The position numbers were made by a program, and so were the translations under genes. Shown in pieces: positions 25,886-34,182 of a stretch of DNA of 64,000 nucleotides; within the stretch, counting starts at the first letter, position 1; the number at the start of each line of letters is the position of its first letter. The stretch is from the NCBI RefSeq assembly GCF_041242975.1, contig NZ_CP162488.1:2408001-2472000 (forward strand), written 5' to 3'. The DNA is from Xanthomonas sp. DAR 35659. GTDB taxonomy: Bacteria; Pseudomonadota; Gammaproteobacteria; Xanthomonadales; Xanthomonadaceae. The notes below the pieces were generated by a model. The model did no database searches. It had not been told where the DNA came from and worked only from the letters and a program-made list of their open reading frames with translations.

Positions 25886-26365
25886 TCACGCGCGCAGGCG
25901 CAGGCTGTGCAGAATCGAGGCCCAGTGGGCGATGTGCTCCTCCTTCCAGGGACCGGCGTGGGTTCCGGTTACGACCAGAACCCGTCGTGCGGGCATCTCC
26001 GCGAGCACGACCTTCTGGTGGATGGGGTGGCCCTGCTTGGTGTAGGTGACGTAGGCACCAGCAGCGTTGTGCGCTCCACCACTGGCCGAGACAGATGCCG
26101 ATGTTGGCTGCGCACCCGCGTGCGCATTCAGCGGCAGATGGGTCGTGCCGAACTCCAGCTCCTTGAACTGCTTGCCCGACGTGGACAGCGCCTTGACCTG
26201 CTCGCGCAGCAGTTGCTCGACACTCCCGCCCTCGTCGAAGTAGTCGCGCGTGATGACCACGCTGAAAGGCAGTGCGGGATCCCCGAAAACCAGCACGTTC
26301 ACGCTGCGGTCGATGAAGCTGCCCTCGGGCAGGTCGAAGGTGGCTTCCTGGATGTGGTACTGCAT
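25886..26365 (-). CDS. eagR: EagR/DcrB-like chaperone (DUF1795) for the Rhs effector
   Basis: A 159-residue protein with the DUF1795 layout: N-terminal QYHIQEATFDLPEGSFIDRS, the strand VNVLVFGDPALPFSVVITRD, a central helix VEQLLREQVKALSTSG, and a final strand/helix VVLAEMPARRVLVVTGT then HIAHWASILHSLRL. EagR (Eag, DcrB-like) proteins bind and shield the transmembrane helices of prePAAR effectors until loading. The gene lies 43 bases upstream of an Rhs protein with exactly that N-terminal type, which fits. A low-complexity Ala/Ser insert near residues 80-95 is unusual but tolerated in a loop. Transcription is with the Rhs gene. Confidence 0.88.
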   Translation of the reverse strand: MQYHIQEATFDLPEGSFIDRSVNVLVFGDPALPFSVVITRDYFDEGGSVEQLLREQVKALSTSGKQFKELEFGTTHLPLNAHAGAQPTSASVSASGGAHNAAGAYVTYTKQGHPIHQKVVLAEMPARRVLVVTGTHAGPWKEEHIAHWASILHSLRLRA

Positions 26366-26396
26366 GGATCGTTCCGCGGCTGGGGCCGCGGAAGGG

Positions 26397-26606
26397 TCAG
26401 TTGATGTTGACGGGCTTGCCCAGCACGTTGAGCACGTCCTTGAGCTCGATGAGCCCGTTCTTGCCGCGGATCTCCACCTTGCCTTTGTCCTCGCTCAGCA
26501 GGTCGATGTCGAGGCCGAAAACCTGGCTCAGTTCTTCTCGCCCCTGCAACTGCCGGAACTGCAGCTGCTCTCCCAGGGGCGTCTGTATGGTGACGCGGCG
26601 TGTCAT
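26397..26606 (-). pseudogene. vgrG: VgrG stub, N-terminal 69 residues only
   Basis: RRVTIQTPLGEQLQFRQLQG and REELSQVFGLDIDLLSEDKG are the opening strands of VgrG spike proteins. The frame ends after GKPVNIN, whereas an intact VgrG has over 600 residues. No rest of VgrG is found nearby. It stands at the head of the EagR-Rhs-immunity block, so the block was probably acquired from a vgrG locus together with the first part of that gene. Confidence 0.8.
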
Positions 26607-26901
26607 GGTGCATGGCCCGCAGTCGAAATGGACTGCACGGACGAGTCGGAATGGCCGGGATCATAGGCTGGAGGTATGCGATTGAAAAGATATGCGGCGC
26701 GCGGATCTGTTTTCAAACGTTACGGCGAATTACGAGATATATGAATCAGTTGGCGCGCGCCCTGCAACTGGCGAGGTGGTGGCAAGCTGATGACCCAAGT
26801 ATTCCAAGAAAAATTTATCGACTGCATAATAAATTGCATCGCCAGTCCTTCCTCTATGCGGCGATCCTGCTGGTCTGGATTTCAAGCAACAAGAGGTCAA
26901 G

Positions 26902-27822
26902 ATGCGATTTCGTCTACGTCAAATGGAAGTGTTCCGCGCAGTCATGCTGGCCGGATCGATAAAAGGGGCGGCAAAGCTGCTTTCCATGTCCCAGCCCGCC
27001 GTGAGCCGAGGAATCGCGCACACGGAGCAATGCCTCGGATACCCCCTGTTCGAGCGTGTTGGCGGCCGCCTCTGCGCTACGGAGGAGGCGAAAGCCCTGA
27101 TCGCAGACGTGGAGTCGTGCTATCTACACGCACTCCAGGTCAACGACCTGGCGGCTAGTCTTCGCAACGGGTCTGCCGGTACTTTGACGCTTTGTTCGAG
27201 TCCATGCCTGTCCCGCGGAGTCGTCGCCCGTGCGGTTGCTCGATTCCTGGCCCGCTACCCGAAGGTGCATGTGCAACTGCGGACGTGCACGCTCGGGGAA
27301 ATGCCACGCGTGCTCCTGAGCAACCAGGCAGACTTGGCTATCGCAGTCGTCCCATTGGAGCATGTGAACCTGGAAGCCGAGGTGGTGACCTCGGGGCGCA
27401 TGGTTTGCGTGATGCCCGTGGACCATCCGCTGGCATCGAAGGAACGGATCAGCTTGCAGGACCTCGCCAACGTCCTAGTGATCGCTCCGCATCCGAGTAT
27501 CGCGGGTGGCCAGTTGATCGAGGCCGCGCTCAAACGGATTGGCGCGTCACTGAATTCACGCTTCGATGTCTGGCAGATGGATGTCGCGTGCGCGCTCGCC
27601 GCATCGGGGATTGGCGTGGCCTTGGTCGATGAATTCACGGTGCAGGCGCACCATGACGATCGTCTCAGGGCAGTGCCGATCGCCGAGGACATCTTGCTTA
27701 CCCCGGCGGTGTTGCGCTCGTCGCTTGGCGTCGCAAGGCCCTATGTCGCCCCATTCATCGCTGCCTTCAAGGAGCAGGCGGCTCAAGAGCGGATGGACTT
27801 CGCACCGTCCATGGCGAATTGA
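26902..27822 (+). CDS. LysR-family transcriptional regulator
   Basis: A 306-residue regulator with the N-terminal winged HTH (RLRQMEVFRAVMLAGSIKGA, then AKLLSMSQPAVSRGI). The substrate-binding domain begins near residue 92 (GTLTLCSSPCLSRGVVARAV). It resembles the TctC/Bug-associated LysR group. Its direct downstream neighbours are a 3-hydroxyisobutyrate-dehydrogenase-like oxidoreductase and a Bug solute-binding protein in the same direction. It probably senses the organic acid handled by that pair. It is divergent from the Rhs block, with about 295 bases between. Confidence 0.88.
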   Translation: MRFRLRQMEVFRAVMLAGSIKGAAKLLSMSQPAVSRGIAHTEQCLGYPLFERVGGRLCATEEAKALIADVESCYLHALQVNDLAASLRNGSAGTLTLCSSPCLSRGVVARAVARFLARYPKVHVQLRTCTLGEMPRVLLSNQADLAIAVVPLEHVNLEAEVVTSGRMVCVMPVDHPLASKERISLQDLANVLVIAPHPSIAGGQLIEAALKRIGASLNSRFDVWQMDVACALAASGIGVALVDEFTVQAHHDDRLRAVPIAEDILLTPAVLRSSLGVARPYVAPFIAAFKEQAAQERMDFAPSMAN

Positions 27823-27979
27823 AATGGCCTCTTATGGGCAACATAAATAATTGTTGAAATGCGCAGGAGGTAGTCGATCAATTAACCAATATGCATACTG
27901 CACCGGATATTTAGCAATCGTCACATTCCACCTGTCGGCATAGCATTTCGGCCGTTCAGTGCATTACCGGGAGGGGATG

Positions 27980-28873
27980 ATGCGTATTGGTTTGATCGGG
28001 GCTGGAAATATCGGCCGGCATTTCGTCAGGCATTGGGTTGGGGCAGGGCATGCGGTTATCGTGATCGACTGCAACGCTGCAGCCGTATCCGCGGCGCTGG
28101 AATATGGTGCGGTCGCAGCGGATGGATTGGATGAGATGCTGGCTGACGTCAGCGTGGTCTGCATGAGCTTGCCAACACCCGACAGCGTGCTGTCGTTCGT
28201 TCGGGAGTTGGCGGGACGCTCAGGGCAACGTAGACCGAATGTGCTTGTCGATCTGTCCACGATAGGGCCAGAGGCCACCCGTGAGGCGAAGGCATTGATG
28301 GACGAGGCAGGCGTGCGTTTCCTGAGCGCTCCCGTAAGCGGAGGGCTGACAGCTGCTGTGCGCGGTGAGCTGACCATCATGGCTGCTGGCTCGCTGGATG
28401 CATACGGAAGCGCATTGCGCGCCTTGGAAGCCATCGGAAAGCACGTCTTCTACCTCGGCACTGACGTGGCCAGCGGGCAAACCCTCCGGGTACTCAACAG
28501 CCTGCTCTATGCGACGACGATGCTCGCAAGTTTCGAGGTGATGGCCTGCGGCGCCGCTGCCGGGATTGAACCGTACATGGTCCTGGACGTCATCAATCGA
28601 TCGAGCGGAAGGTCGTTCGCCACGCAGGAGCGGCGCGCTAGCGGGCTGCTGGACCGGAGCTTTCCGCCGCGCTTCAGCAGCGGCCTTCTCCGCAACGACG
28701 TGCATCTGGGGCTCCAGGCCGCCGAGGCGCTTGGCGTGCCGATGGATGTGTGCCGCACGGCGTTGCGCCTGCTCGACGTGGTGATCGCGGATGGACCCGG
28801 CGAGGCGGTCAACACCACAGCCATTCAGTCCTTGGACCGGGTGGCCGAGGTCACTTTCAGCAGCGCGCCTTGA
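27980..28873 (+). CDS. 3-hydroxyisobutyrate dehydrogenase-like oxidoreductase
   Basis: A 297-residue member of the beta-hydroxyacid dehydrogenase family. It starts at one of two adjacent ATGs (27977/27980) behind GGGAGGGG. The Rossmann motif GLIGAGNIGRHF opens the protein. FLSAPVSGGLTAAVRGELTI is the conserved substrate-binding block. The block that normally reads GxGxxxKxxNN is here ASGQTLRVLNSLL, so the catalytic lysine is arginine and the second asparagine is serine. It may therefore act on an unusual substrate or be weakly active. The gene lies between a LysR regulator and a Bug protein, a set typical of uptake and use of a carboxylic acid. The substrate is unknown. Confidence 0.85.
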   Translation: MRIGLIGAGNIGRHFVRHWVGAGHAVIVIDCNAAAVSAALEYGAVAADGLDEMLADVSVVCMSLPTPDSVLSFVRELAGRSGQRRPNVLVDLSTIGPEATREAKALMDEAGVRFLSAPVSGGLTAAVRGELTIMAAGSLDAYGSALRALEAIGKHVFYLGTDVASGQTLRVLNSLLYATTMLASFEVMACGAAAGIEPYMVLDVINRSSGRSFATQERRASGLLDRSFPPRFSSGLLRNDVHLGLQAAEALGVPMDVCRTALRLLDVVIADGPGEAVNTTAIQSLDRVAEVTFSSAP

Positions 28874-28918
28874 GCGCCGATCTGCGAGCCGGACAGAACA
28901 ATCAACCGAATAGAAACC

Positions 28919-29866
28919 ATGAAGAAACGCATCGTCGCATTCCTCATTGCCGTGGCGCCGTTGGTTGTTGCCGCGTTTCCGGACAGGCCGATCCGGCTTG
29001 TGGTCCCGATGTCCGCTGGCAGCATCACGGATGTCGTGGCGCGAACACTGGCCGACGCGATGGCGATACGCCTGAAGCAGCCGATCGTCGTGGACAACCA
29101 GGCCGGCGGCGGCAACTTGGTAGGCACGATGGCGGCGGTTCGTGCTGCACCGGATGGCTACACATTGCTCATGGTGGGCGTCACCAATGGAGCCAGTAAC
29201 TTGGCGGTCATGAAGTCTCTTCCGTACGATCCCCGGAAGGACTTCACCCCGATTTCCTTGATCGGCGAGTCCCCCTTCCTGCTGGTCTCCAGCAAATCGC
29301 TGCCTGTCCGGTCTGCGCAGGAACTTGCCGCCTATGGCAAAGCCCATGCTGGCAAGCTTTCCTATGGGTATGGGGCGGGGAGCACCCAGTTGATGGCCGC
29401 TCGCTTTGTGTCGGCGATGGGCTTCGACGCCACCGCGGTGGGCTACAAGGGAACGCCGCAGGCCATGGCGGATTTGATAGGCGGCAACACGGACTTTGTC
29501 GTTGCCGATCTCGTCAACGGCATGCAGGCGGTGCGTTCCGGGCGCGTGACCGCGCTGGGTGTCACGTCCGCACGGCGCACGCCGCTTGCGCCGGACATCC
29601 CGACGCTTGCGGAGCAAGGCATCCGGGACTACGACCTGACCGCGTGGATTGGTGTGGCGGCTCCTGCGAACACCTCACCCCAGATCGTCGCTCTGCTCAA
29701 CGCCACGCTGCGCGAGGTGCTTGCCGATCCAGACATCAAGCAGCGCTTCGATAACGTGGGCCTGGCCGTGTCGCCTTCTTCGCCTGAGGAGTTCGGCCGA
29801 CTGATCCGCGAGGACATCGAGAAATGGGGCGAAATCGCCAGAAGTACCGGCATCGCACCCCAATGA
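28919..29866 (+). CDS. Bug/TctC-type periplasmic solute-binding protein
   Basis: A 315-residue secreted protein with a short signal sequence (MKKRIVAFLIAVAPLVVAAF). It carries the Bug-family hallmarks FPDRPIRLVVPMSAGSITDV, VDNQAGGGNLVGT, PDGYTLLMV and a C-terminal SPSSPEEFGRLIREDIEKWG. Bug proteins capture carboxylates for tripartite tricarboxylate transporters. They are greatly expanded in Burkholderiales such as Bordetella and Cupriavidus, which hints at the origin of this cargo. No TctA/TctB membrane subunits are in the window, so the protein either borrows a host transporter or acts as a sensor. Spacing of 45 bases from the dehydrogenase suggests one operon. Confidence 0.92.
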   Translation: MKKRIVAFLIAVAPLVVAAFPDRPIRLVVPMSAGSITDVVARTLADAMAIRLKQPIVVDNQAGGGNLVGTMAAVRAAPDGYTLLMVGVTNGASNLAVMKSLPYDPRKDFTPISLIGESPFLLVSSKSLPVRSAQELAAYGKAHAGKLSYGYGAGSTQLMAARFVSAMGFDATAVGYKGTPQAMADLIGGNTDFVVADLVNGMQAVRSGRVTALGVTSARRTPLAPDIPTLAEQGIRDYDLTAWIGVAAPANTSPQIVALLNATLREVLADPDIKQRFDNVGLAVSPSSPEEFGRLIREDIEKWGEIARSTGIAPQ

Positions 29867-30063
29867 GGCCGCGCCCGCGAGCAGCTGAGCGGCCCACACG
29901 CCGCTGCATCGCTTCGGATCGCGGTCAGGGCTGACGACCTGCCCGGGCCAGCGGCCCCGGCATTCCACTTTCTTTATTTGCATGCCCGTTTGGGCAGGGG
30001 CGAACTCGCGCCCCAATAGGCCGGGTGCCCGCATGCGCGGTGCCCGGGAGGAGAGACACGATC

Positions 30064-31002
30064 ATGCATTCCCATTCCAACGTACATGACGCGCTCGCCG
30101 CGGCCTTGGCGCCGCTTGCCAAGCCCGGCAGCTTCAAGGACCCGGTGGTGCGCGGGCATGTGCTGCACGTGGCGCAAGCGCTAGCTGCGGTGCGCTGCGC
30201 ATTGGACGGCAGCGCGCATGCCGTCGCCATCGCGCGCTTACGAGCCCTTGGCGTCACCACGGCGCAGCTTGCCAGGGTTGCGGATCGGCTGCCCCGCGGT
30301 CCGCTGCACGGCCTGGTGACGAACAAGGTCCGCGCCTCGACAACTTGGGCGGGCGGCATGCTGGAATACGGCTGGCATGGATTGGCACCCACATCTCAGG
30401 TGGCGTGGGGGCTGGGTTTCGATCCCGCGAGTTTCAGCGAGGCCGCGGAAAACCCCACCTTGCACTGGATCGCGAGCGGAACCGTGCCGCTGTACCTGAC
30501 GCAGTCGTGGCAGGTGCTGGGTGGGGTGATCGATGCCGCATTGCTGCGTGGGCTGGGCGATCTGGCCCGCAGCGTTTGCGATCAACCGGATGTGCGCTGC
30601 GCTGTCTTTGCCGGCAGCTATCGGGATACCGTCCAGCAGTTGGAGTGCATGGCCGAGACCTTGCTTGCTATCGACCTGCGGATGCAGGAGTGCGCCTGGA
30701 TGCTGGCACAGCTGTCAGAGCGGCTGGATCCGCTGGCTGGCCGTGTGCTGTCCGCACTGGACGCGCGGTACAGCGGCGCGGGAGGCCTGCCGGTGGAGTA
30801 CATCTACGCGGAGTTCGACCAGGTCCAGCAGCACAACCTGAAGTCGTGGTGCGCCGCGCAGCTTCGGCTGCTTCACGTGCGGCTTCTGAATGACGACGGC
30901 GGGCTGACGGCCGAGGGCAGCGCTGCGGTAGTGGACGCAAGGCGCCTGCTGTTGAGCGGTGCGTCGAGTCTGGCGATTCGCCACGAGGCCTGCGCTGCCT
31001 GA
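30064..31002 (+). CDS. Hypothetical protein, 312 residues
   Basis: The start at 30064 follows GAGGAGAGAC with good spacing; the frame extends upstream without support. The protein is soluble and largely helical: ALAAALAPLAKPGSFKDPVV, LHVAQALAAVRCALDGSA and a C-terminal SSLAIRHEACAA. The middle contains a tryptophan-bearing stretch (VRASTTWAGGMLEYGWHGL). No signal peptide, membrane helix or recognised motif is seen. It precedes the EexN/traG start of the transfer operon, so it may be a conserved ICE accessory gene or the last cargo gene. I do not assign a function. Confidence 0.6.
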   Translation: MHSHSNVHDALAAALAPLAKPGSFKDPVVRGHVLHVAQALAAVRCALDGSAHAVAIARLRALGVTTAQLARVADRLPRGPLHGLVTNKVRASTTWAGGMLEYGWHGLAPTSQVAWGLGFDPASFSEAAENPTLHWIASGTVPLYLTQSWQVLGGVIDAALLRGLGDLARSVCDQPDVRCAVFAGSYRDTVQQLECMAETLLAIDLRMQECAWMLAQLSERLDPLAGRVLSALDARYSGAGGLPVEYIYAEFDQVQQHNLKSWCAAQLRLLHVRLLNDDGGLTAEGSAAVVDARRLLLSGASSLAIRHEACAA

Positions 31003-31262
31003 CGGCGCGGTCCATTCACTGAGCAAAAGGCACGCGGCAAAGCGGTGCCTTGGCGCGGAACCATTTGCACGCACTTTCGAACTGACTTCTGTCTCAAACT
31101 GAAAATCCGCCATTCTTGGAGCGCGCGAACCCGTGTGCACATCGAGACGGCACGACGTTACGATGTGCGCGCTTCGCTTGCCCCTATGTGGGCTGCGAAG
31201 CGTTGCACCAACAGGAAGTCTCTGGCGCTACGGCGCCAGCACCAATTCGTGGAGAAGACTTG

Positions 31263-31496
31263 ATGCACAAGACACCCGTTGCAATCCCCTTGCTTGCGAT
31301 GCTGCTGGCCGGCTGCAGCCCATCGCAACCAGCCGAGACCGTTGATTCGCTGGTGGCCAATCCTGAGCGCCTGAAGGAACTGCGCCGCCAGTGCCGCGAG
31401 GAGCGGGAGAAGGTTTCGGACGCGCTATGCGAGAAGGCGGCACATGCCTTCAACCGCCGCTTCCTCGGAGACCGGCCAGAACAGAAGTCGCCATAG
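31263..31496 (+). CDS. EexN-like entry-exclusion lipoprotein
   Basis: A 77-residue lipoprotein. The start at 31263 follows GGAG. The signal peptide ends in a lipobox (LLAMLLAGCS, Cys at residue 16-17). The mature part reads TVDSLVANPERLKELRRQCR, then a LCEKAAHAFNRRFLG segment. This two-cysteine pattern with VxxxxxxxxxLxxxxxxC is that of EexN proteins. EexN-like lipoproteins sit in the cell envelope and reduce redundant transfer into cells that already hold the element. It is followed by a terminator-like hairpin and then traG. Confidence 0.75.
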   Translation: MHKTPVAIPLLAMLLAGCSPSQPAETVDSLVANPERLKELRRQCREEREKVSDALCEKAAHAFNRRFLGDRPEQKSP

Positions 31497-31549
31497 CGCC
31501 AGGATATGTGGCGCGCGAAGCACGGTGCTTCGCACTCGAATCCCACTAC

Positions 31550-31580
31550 GCCGCAGCGCTCTCGGGCCTGCGGCTTTTTC
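31550..31580 (+). terminator. Intrinsic terminator after the EexN-like gene
   Basis: GCCGCAG (31550-31556) pairs with CTGCGGC (31568-31574) and is followed directly by TTTTT (31575-31579). The stem is 7 perfect pairs with an 11-base loop. It would separate the exclusion gene from the traG-trb operon. Confidence 0.65.
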
Positions 31581-31723
31581 ATTGCTTTCGCTGCCGCTGG
31601 AAGTCTGATTTTTTACGTATGAATCCTCGCCAGAACAGTCTTTGACGGTCCCTGGACCTCACACCGATCCTCGCCATCCGGCACGCGCTCGTGCCGGGTA
31701 CGCAAGGAGAAGTGGAGGCAGGA

Positions 31724-33721
31724 ATGCAGGGTCAAGGGGTGCTGTTCGGACAGGTCGCGATGGTCCTCGGCATGGTGGTTGCCGGGGTCTGGGGTGCGAC
31801 GCAATGGACTGCCGCGGCCCTGGGCTATCAGGTACGCCTGGGCTCGCCCTGGTTCGACCTCTACGGCACGCCGGTGTATCACCCGTGGCGCCTCTTCGAG
31901 TGGTGGTTCTTCTATGACGCCTACGCCTCGCGCATCTTCGACATCGGAGGCGCGATCGCCGGCGGCAGTGGCTTGCTGGCCGTGGTGGTCGCCATCGCGA
32001 TGTCGGTCTGGCGCTCCCGCCAGTCGCGCCTGGTCACGACGTATGGATCGGCACGCTGGGCGAACGCGGAGGACATCCGCAAAGCCGGCCTCACCGAGCC
32101 GGCCGGCGTGTTCCTCGGCCAGCATGACCGCCAGTACCTGCGCCATGAGGGCCCGGAACACGTCCTGACCTTCGCCCCGACGCGCAGCGGCAAGGGTGTT
32201 GGCATGGTGGTGCCTACGCTGCTTTCCTGGCCGGCGTCCGCCGTCATCCACGACATCAAGGGCGAGAACTGGCAGATCACCGCGGGCTGGCGCAGCCGTT
32301 TCAGCCACTGTCTGCTGTTCAACCCTACGGACGCCGCTTCTGCGGCCTACAACCCGCTGTTAGAGGTCCGACGCGGCGCGCACGAGGTGCGCGACGTGCA
32401 GAACATCGCGGACATCCTGGTCGATCCGGAAGGGGCGCTCGAACGCAGAAATCACTGGGAAAAGACGTCCCACGCGCTGCTGGTCGGCGCGATCCTGCAT
32501 GTGCTCTACGCCGGGCAGGACAAGACGCTGCGCGGCGTCGCCAACTTCCTCAGCGACCCGGCCAGCCCGTTCGAGCTGACGCTGCACCGGATGATGACCA
32601 CGCCGCATCTCGGCGATGGCCCGCATCCGGTCGTCGCTTCCGCTGCACGCGAAGTCCTGAACAAGTCGGACAACGAGCGCTCCGGCGTGCTGAGCACGGC
32701 CATGTCGTTCCTTGGCCTGTACCGCGATCCCACCGTGGCCGAAGTGACGTCGCGCTGCGACTGGCGCATTGCCGACCTCATCTCCGCTGAGTATCCGGTA
32801 TCGCTGTATCTGGTCGTGCCGCCGTCGGACATCTCGCGCACGAAGCCGCTCATCCGGTTGATCCTCAACCAGATCGGACGGCGGCTGACGGAATCGCTGG
32901 ACGGCTCCGATGGAATCGAGCGCCGGCACAAGCTGCTGCTGATGCTCGACGAGTTTCCGGCGCTGGGGCGCCTGGACTTCTTCGAGACGGCGTTGGCCTT
33001 CATGGCCGGCTACGGCATCCGCAGCTTCCTCATCGCGCAGTCGCTGAACCAGATCGACAAGGCGTACGGGCAGAACCACTCGATTCTGGACAACTGCCAT
33101 GTGCGGGTGACGTTCTCCACGAACGACGAGCGCACGGCCAAGCGCATCTCCGAAACCCTGGGCACGGCTACGGAGTTGCGCGCGCAGCGCAACTACGCAG
33201 GCCATCGGCTTGCGCCCTGGCTCGGCCACCTGATGGTGTCCCGCCAGGAGACCGCAAGGCCGCTGCTCACGCCTGGCGAGGTGATGCAGCTTCCGCCCGA
33301 CGAGGCGGTGGTCATGGTCGGCAGCAGCCCGCCCATCAAGGCGAAGAAGCTGCGCTATTACGCGGACGCCAACTTCCGGCGGCGCGTACTGCCGCCGCCG
33401 GCGCTGGCCATGGGGCGCTATGCCGACGCGCCGCCAGCCCGCCCGGACGACTGGAGCGAACTGGCGATTCCCCCAACGCCCGCGGCACCCGCTTCCGATT
33501 CCACGCACGGCTTGGCGTGCGCGGATGACGGTGGCCCGCGCCGACAGCCAGAGCTCGCCGAAAAGGTCGCCTACGCCCCCGAACTGGACGCGGTCGCGAA
33601 CGACCTCTCGCTGCTCGACGACGAAGACACGCCGCTGCCGCTCCCCGGCCAGCTCGATCCGGCCATGCAGCGCACGGCCCGGCTTGCCTCACTCGACCCT
33701 GACGACGGAATCGACCTATGA
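31724..33721 (+). CDS. traG: TraG/VirD4 type IV coupling protein
   Basis: A 665-residue inner-membrane ATPase. The start at 31724 lies behind GGAGG. Two N-terminal membrane helices (FGQVAMVLGMVVAGVWGATQ, and GGAIAGGSGLLAVVVAIAMS near residue 90) are followed by the Walker A loop TFAPTRSGKGVGMVVPTLLS at about 150-165. The Walker B segment LLLMLDEFPALGRLDFF is near 405. It recruits the relaxase-DNA complex to the Trb channel. An acidic C-terminal tail of about 80 residues follows the ATPase domain. It opens the tightly packed trb operon, with its stop overlapping the next start (ATGA). Confidence 0.95.
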   Translation: MQGQGVLFGQVAMVLGMVVAGVWGATQWTAAALGYQVRLGSPWFDLYGTPVYHPWRLFEWWFFYDAYASRIFDIGGAIAGGSGLLAVVVAIAMSVWRSRQSRLVTTYGSARWANAEDIRKAGLTEPAGVFLGQHDRQYLRHEGPEHVLTFAPTRSGKGVGMVVPTLLSWPASAVIHDIKGENWQITAGWRSRFSHCLLFNPTDAASAAYNPLLEVRRGAHEVRDVQNIADILVDPEGALERRNHWEKTSHALLVGAILHVLYAGQDKTLRGVANFLSDPASPFELTLHRMMTTPHLGDGPHPVVASAAREVLNKSDNERSGVLSTAMSFLGLYRDPTVAEVTSRCDWRIADLISAEYPVSLYLVVPPSDISRTKPLIRLILNQIGRRLTESLDGSDGIERRHKLLLMLDEFPALGRLDFFETALAFMAGYGIRSFLIAQSLNQIDKAYGQNHSILDNCHVRVTFSTNDERTAKRISETLGTATELRAQRNYAGHRLAPWLGHLMVSRQETARPLLTPGEVMQLPPDEAVVMVGSSPPIKAKKLRYYADANFRRRVLPPPALAMGRYADAPPARPDDWSELAIPPTPAAPASDSTHGLACADDGGPRRQPELAEKVAYAPELDAVANDLSLLDDEDTPLPLPGQLDPAMQRTARLASLDPDDGIDL

Positions 33722-34182
33722 CCCAACACCGCCTCAACCTTTTCGTTCAACCCGAACACGCCAAGCGCCTCGATGAGCTGGCGGCAAAGAAGGGGGTATC
33801 CAAGTCCTCCATCGTCGCGGCGGCGCTGGCATCCTGGCTGTCAACGGATGCGGGCGAACAGCGCGAAGCCGCCATCGCCAAGCGCCTGGACCGCCTGTCG
33901 CGGCAGCTGGAGCGACTGGAGCGCGACCAGGCCATCCTGATCGAGACGTTGGCGCTGTACGTGCGCTACTTCCTGACCGTCAGCACGTCGCTCCCCGAGG
34001 CCCACCAGGAGGCGGCGCGCGCGCAGGGCAGGGCGCGCTTCGAGCAGTTCGTGGAGCAATTGGCCCGACATCTGCTGCGTGGCCGCAGCCTGGTGCGCGA
34101 CGTCGTGGGAGAAATGCAGCCCGACACCGCGCGCATGAAGGATGCGGTGGCGGCGGCCGAGGTGAAGGAGCGCGCGTCGTGA
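33718..34182 (+). CDS. CopG-type ribbon-helix-helix transfer protein
   Basis: A 154-residue protein overlapping traG by ATGA. The N-terminal 45 residues form a ribbon-helix-helix domain (RLNLFVQPEHAKRLDELAAK then GVSKSSIVAAALASWL). A long helical, probably coiled-coil, region follows (AIAKRLDRLSRQLERLERDQ). A gene of this type always lies between traG and trbB in Tn4371-like elements. It probably binds DNA as an operon regulator or relaxosome accessory. The trbB start overlaps its stop. Confidence 0.82.
   Translation: MTQHRLNLFVQPEHAKRLDELAAKKGVSKSSIVAAALASWLSTDAGEQREAAIAKRLDRLSRQLERLERDQAILIETLALYVRYFLTVSTSLPEAHQEAARAQGRARFEQFVEQLARHLLRGRSLVRDVVGEMQPDTARMKDAVAAAEVKERAS

Noticed and set aside
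31520..31560. tRNA-like T-arm (GTGCTTCGCACTCGAATCCCA)
   Set aside because: No acceptor stem, D-arm or anticodon arm can be built around it.
31575..31582. TTTTTCAT, the octamer reported at Tn4371 attachment sites
   Set aside because: It sits inside the operon region right behind a terminator stem and the T run explains it; no second copy was found at a plausible ICE end.
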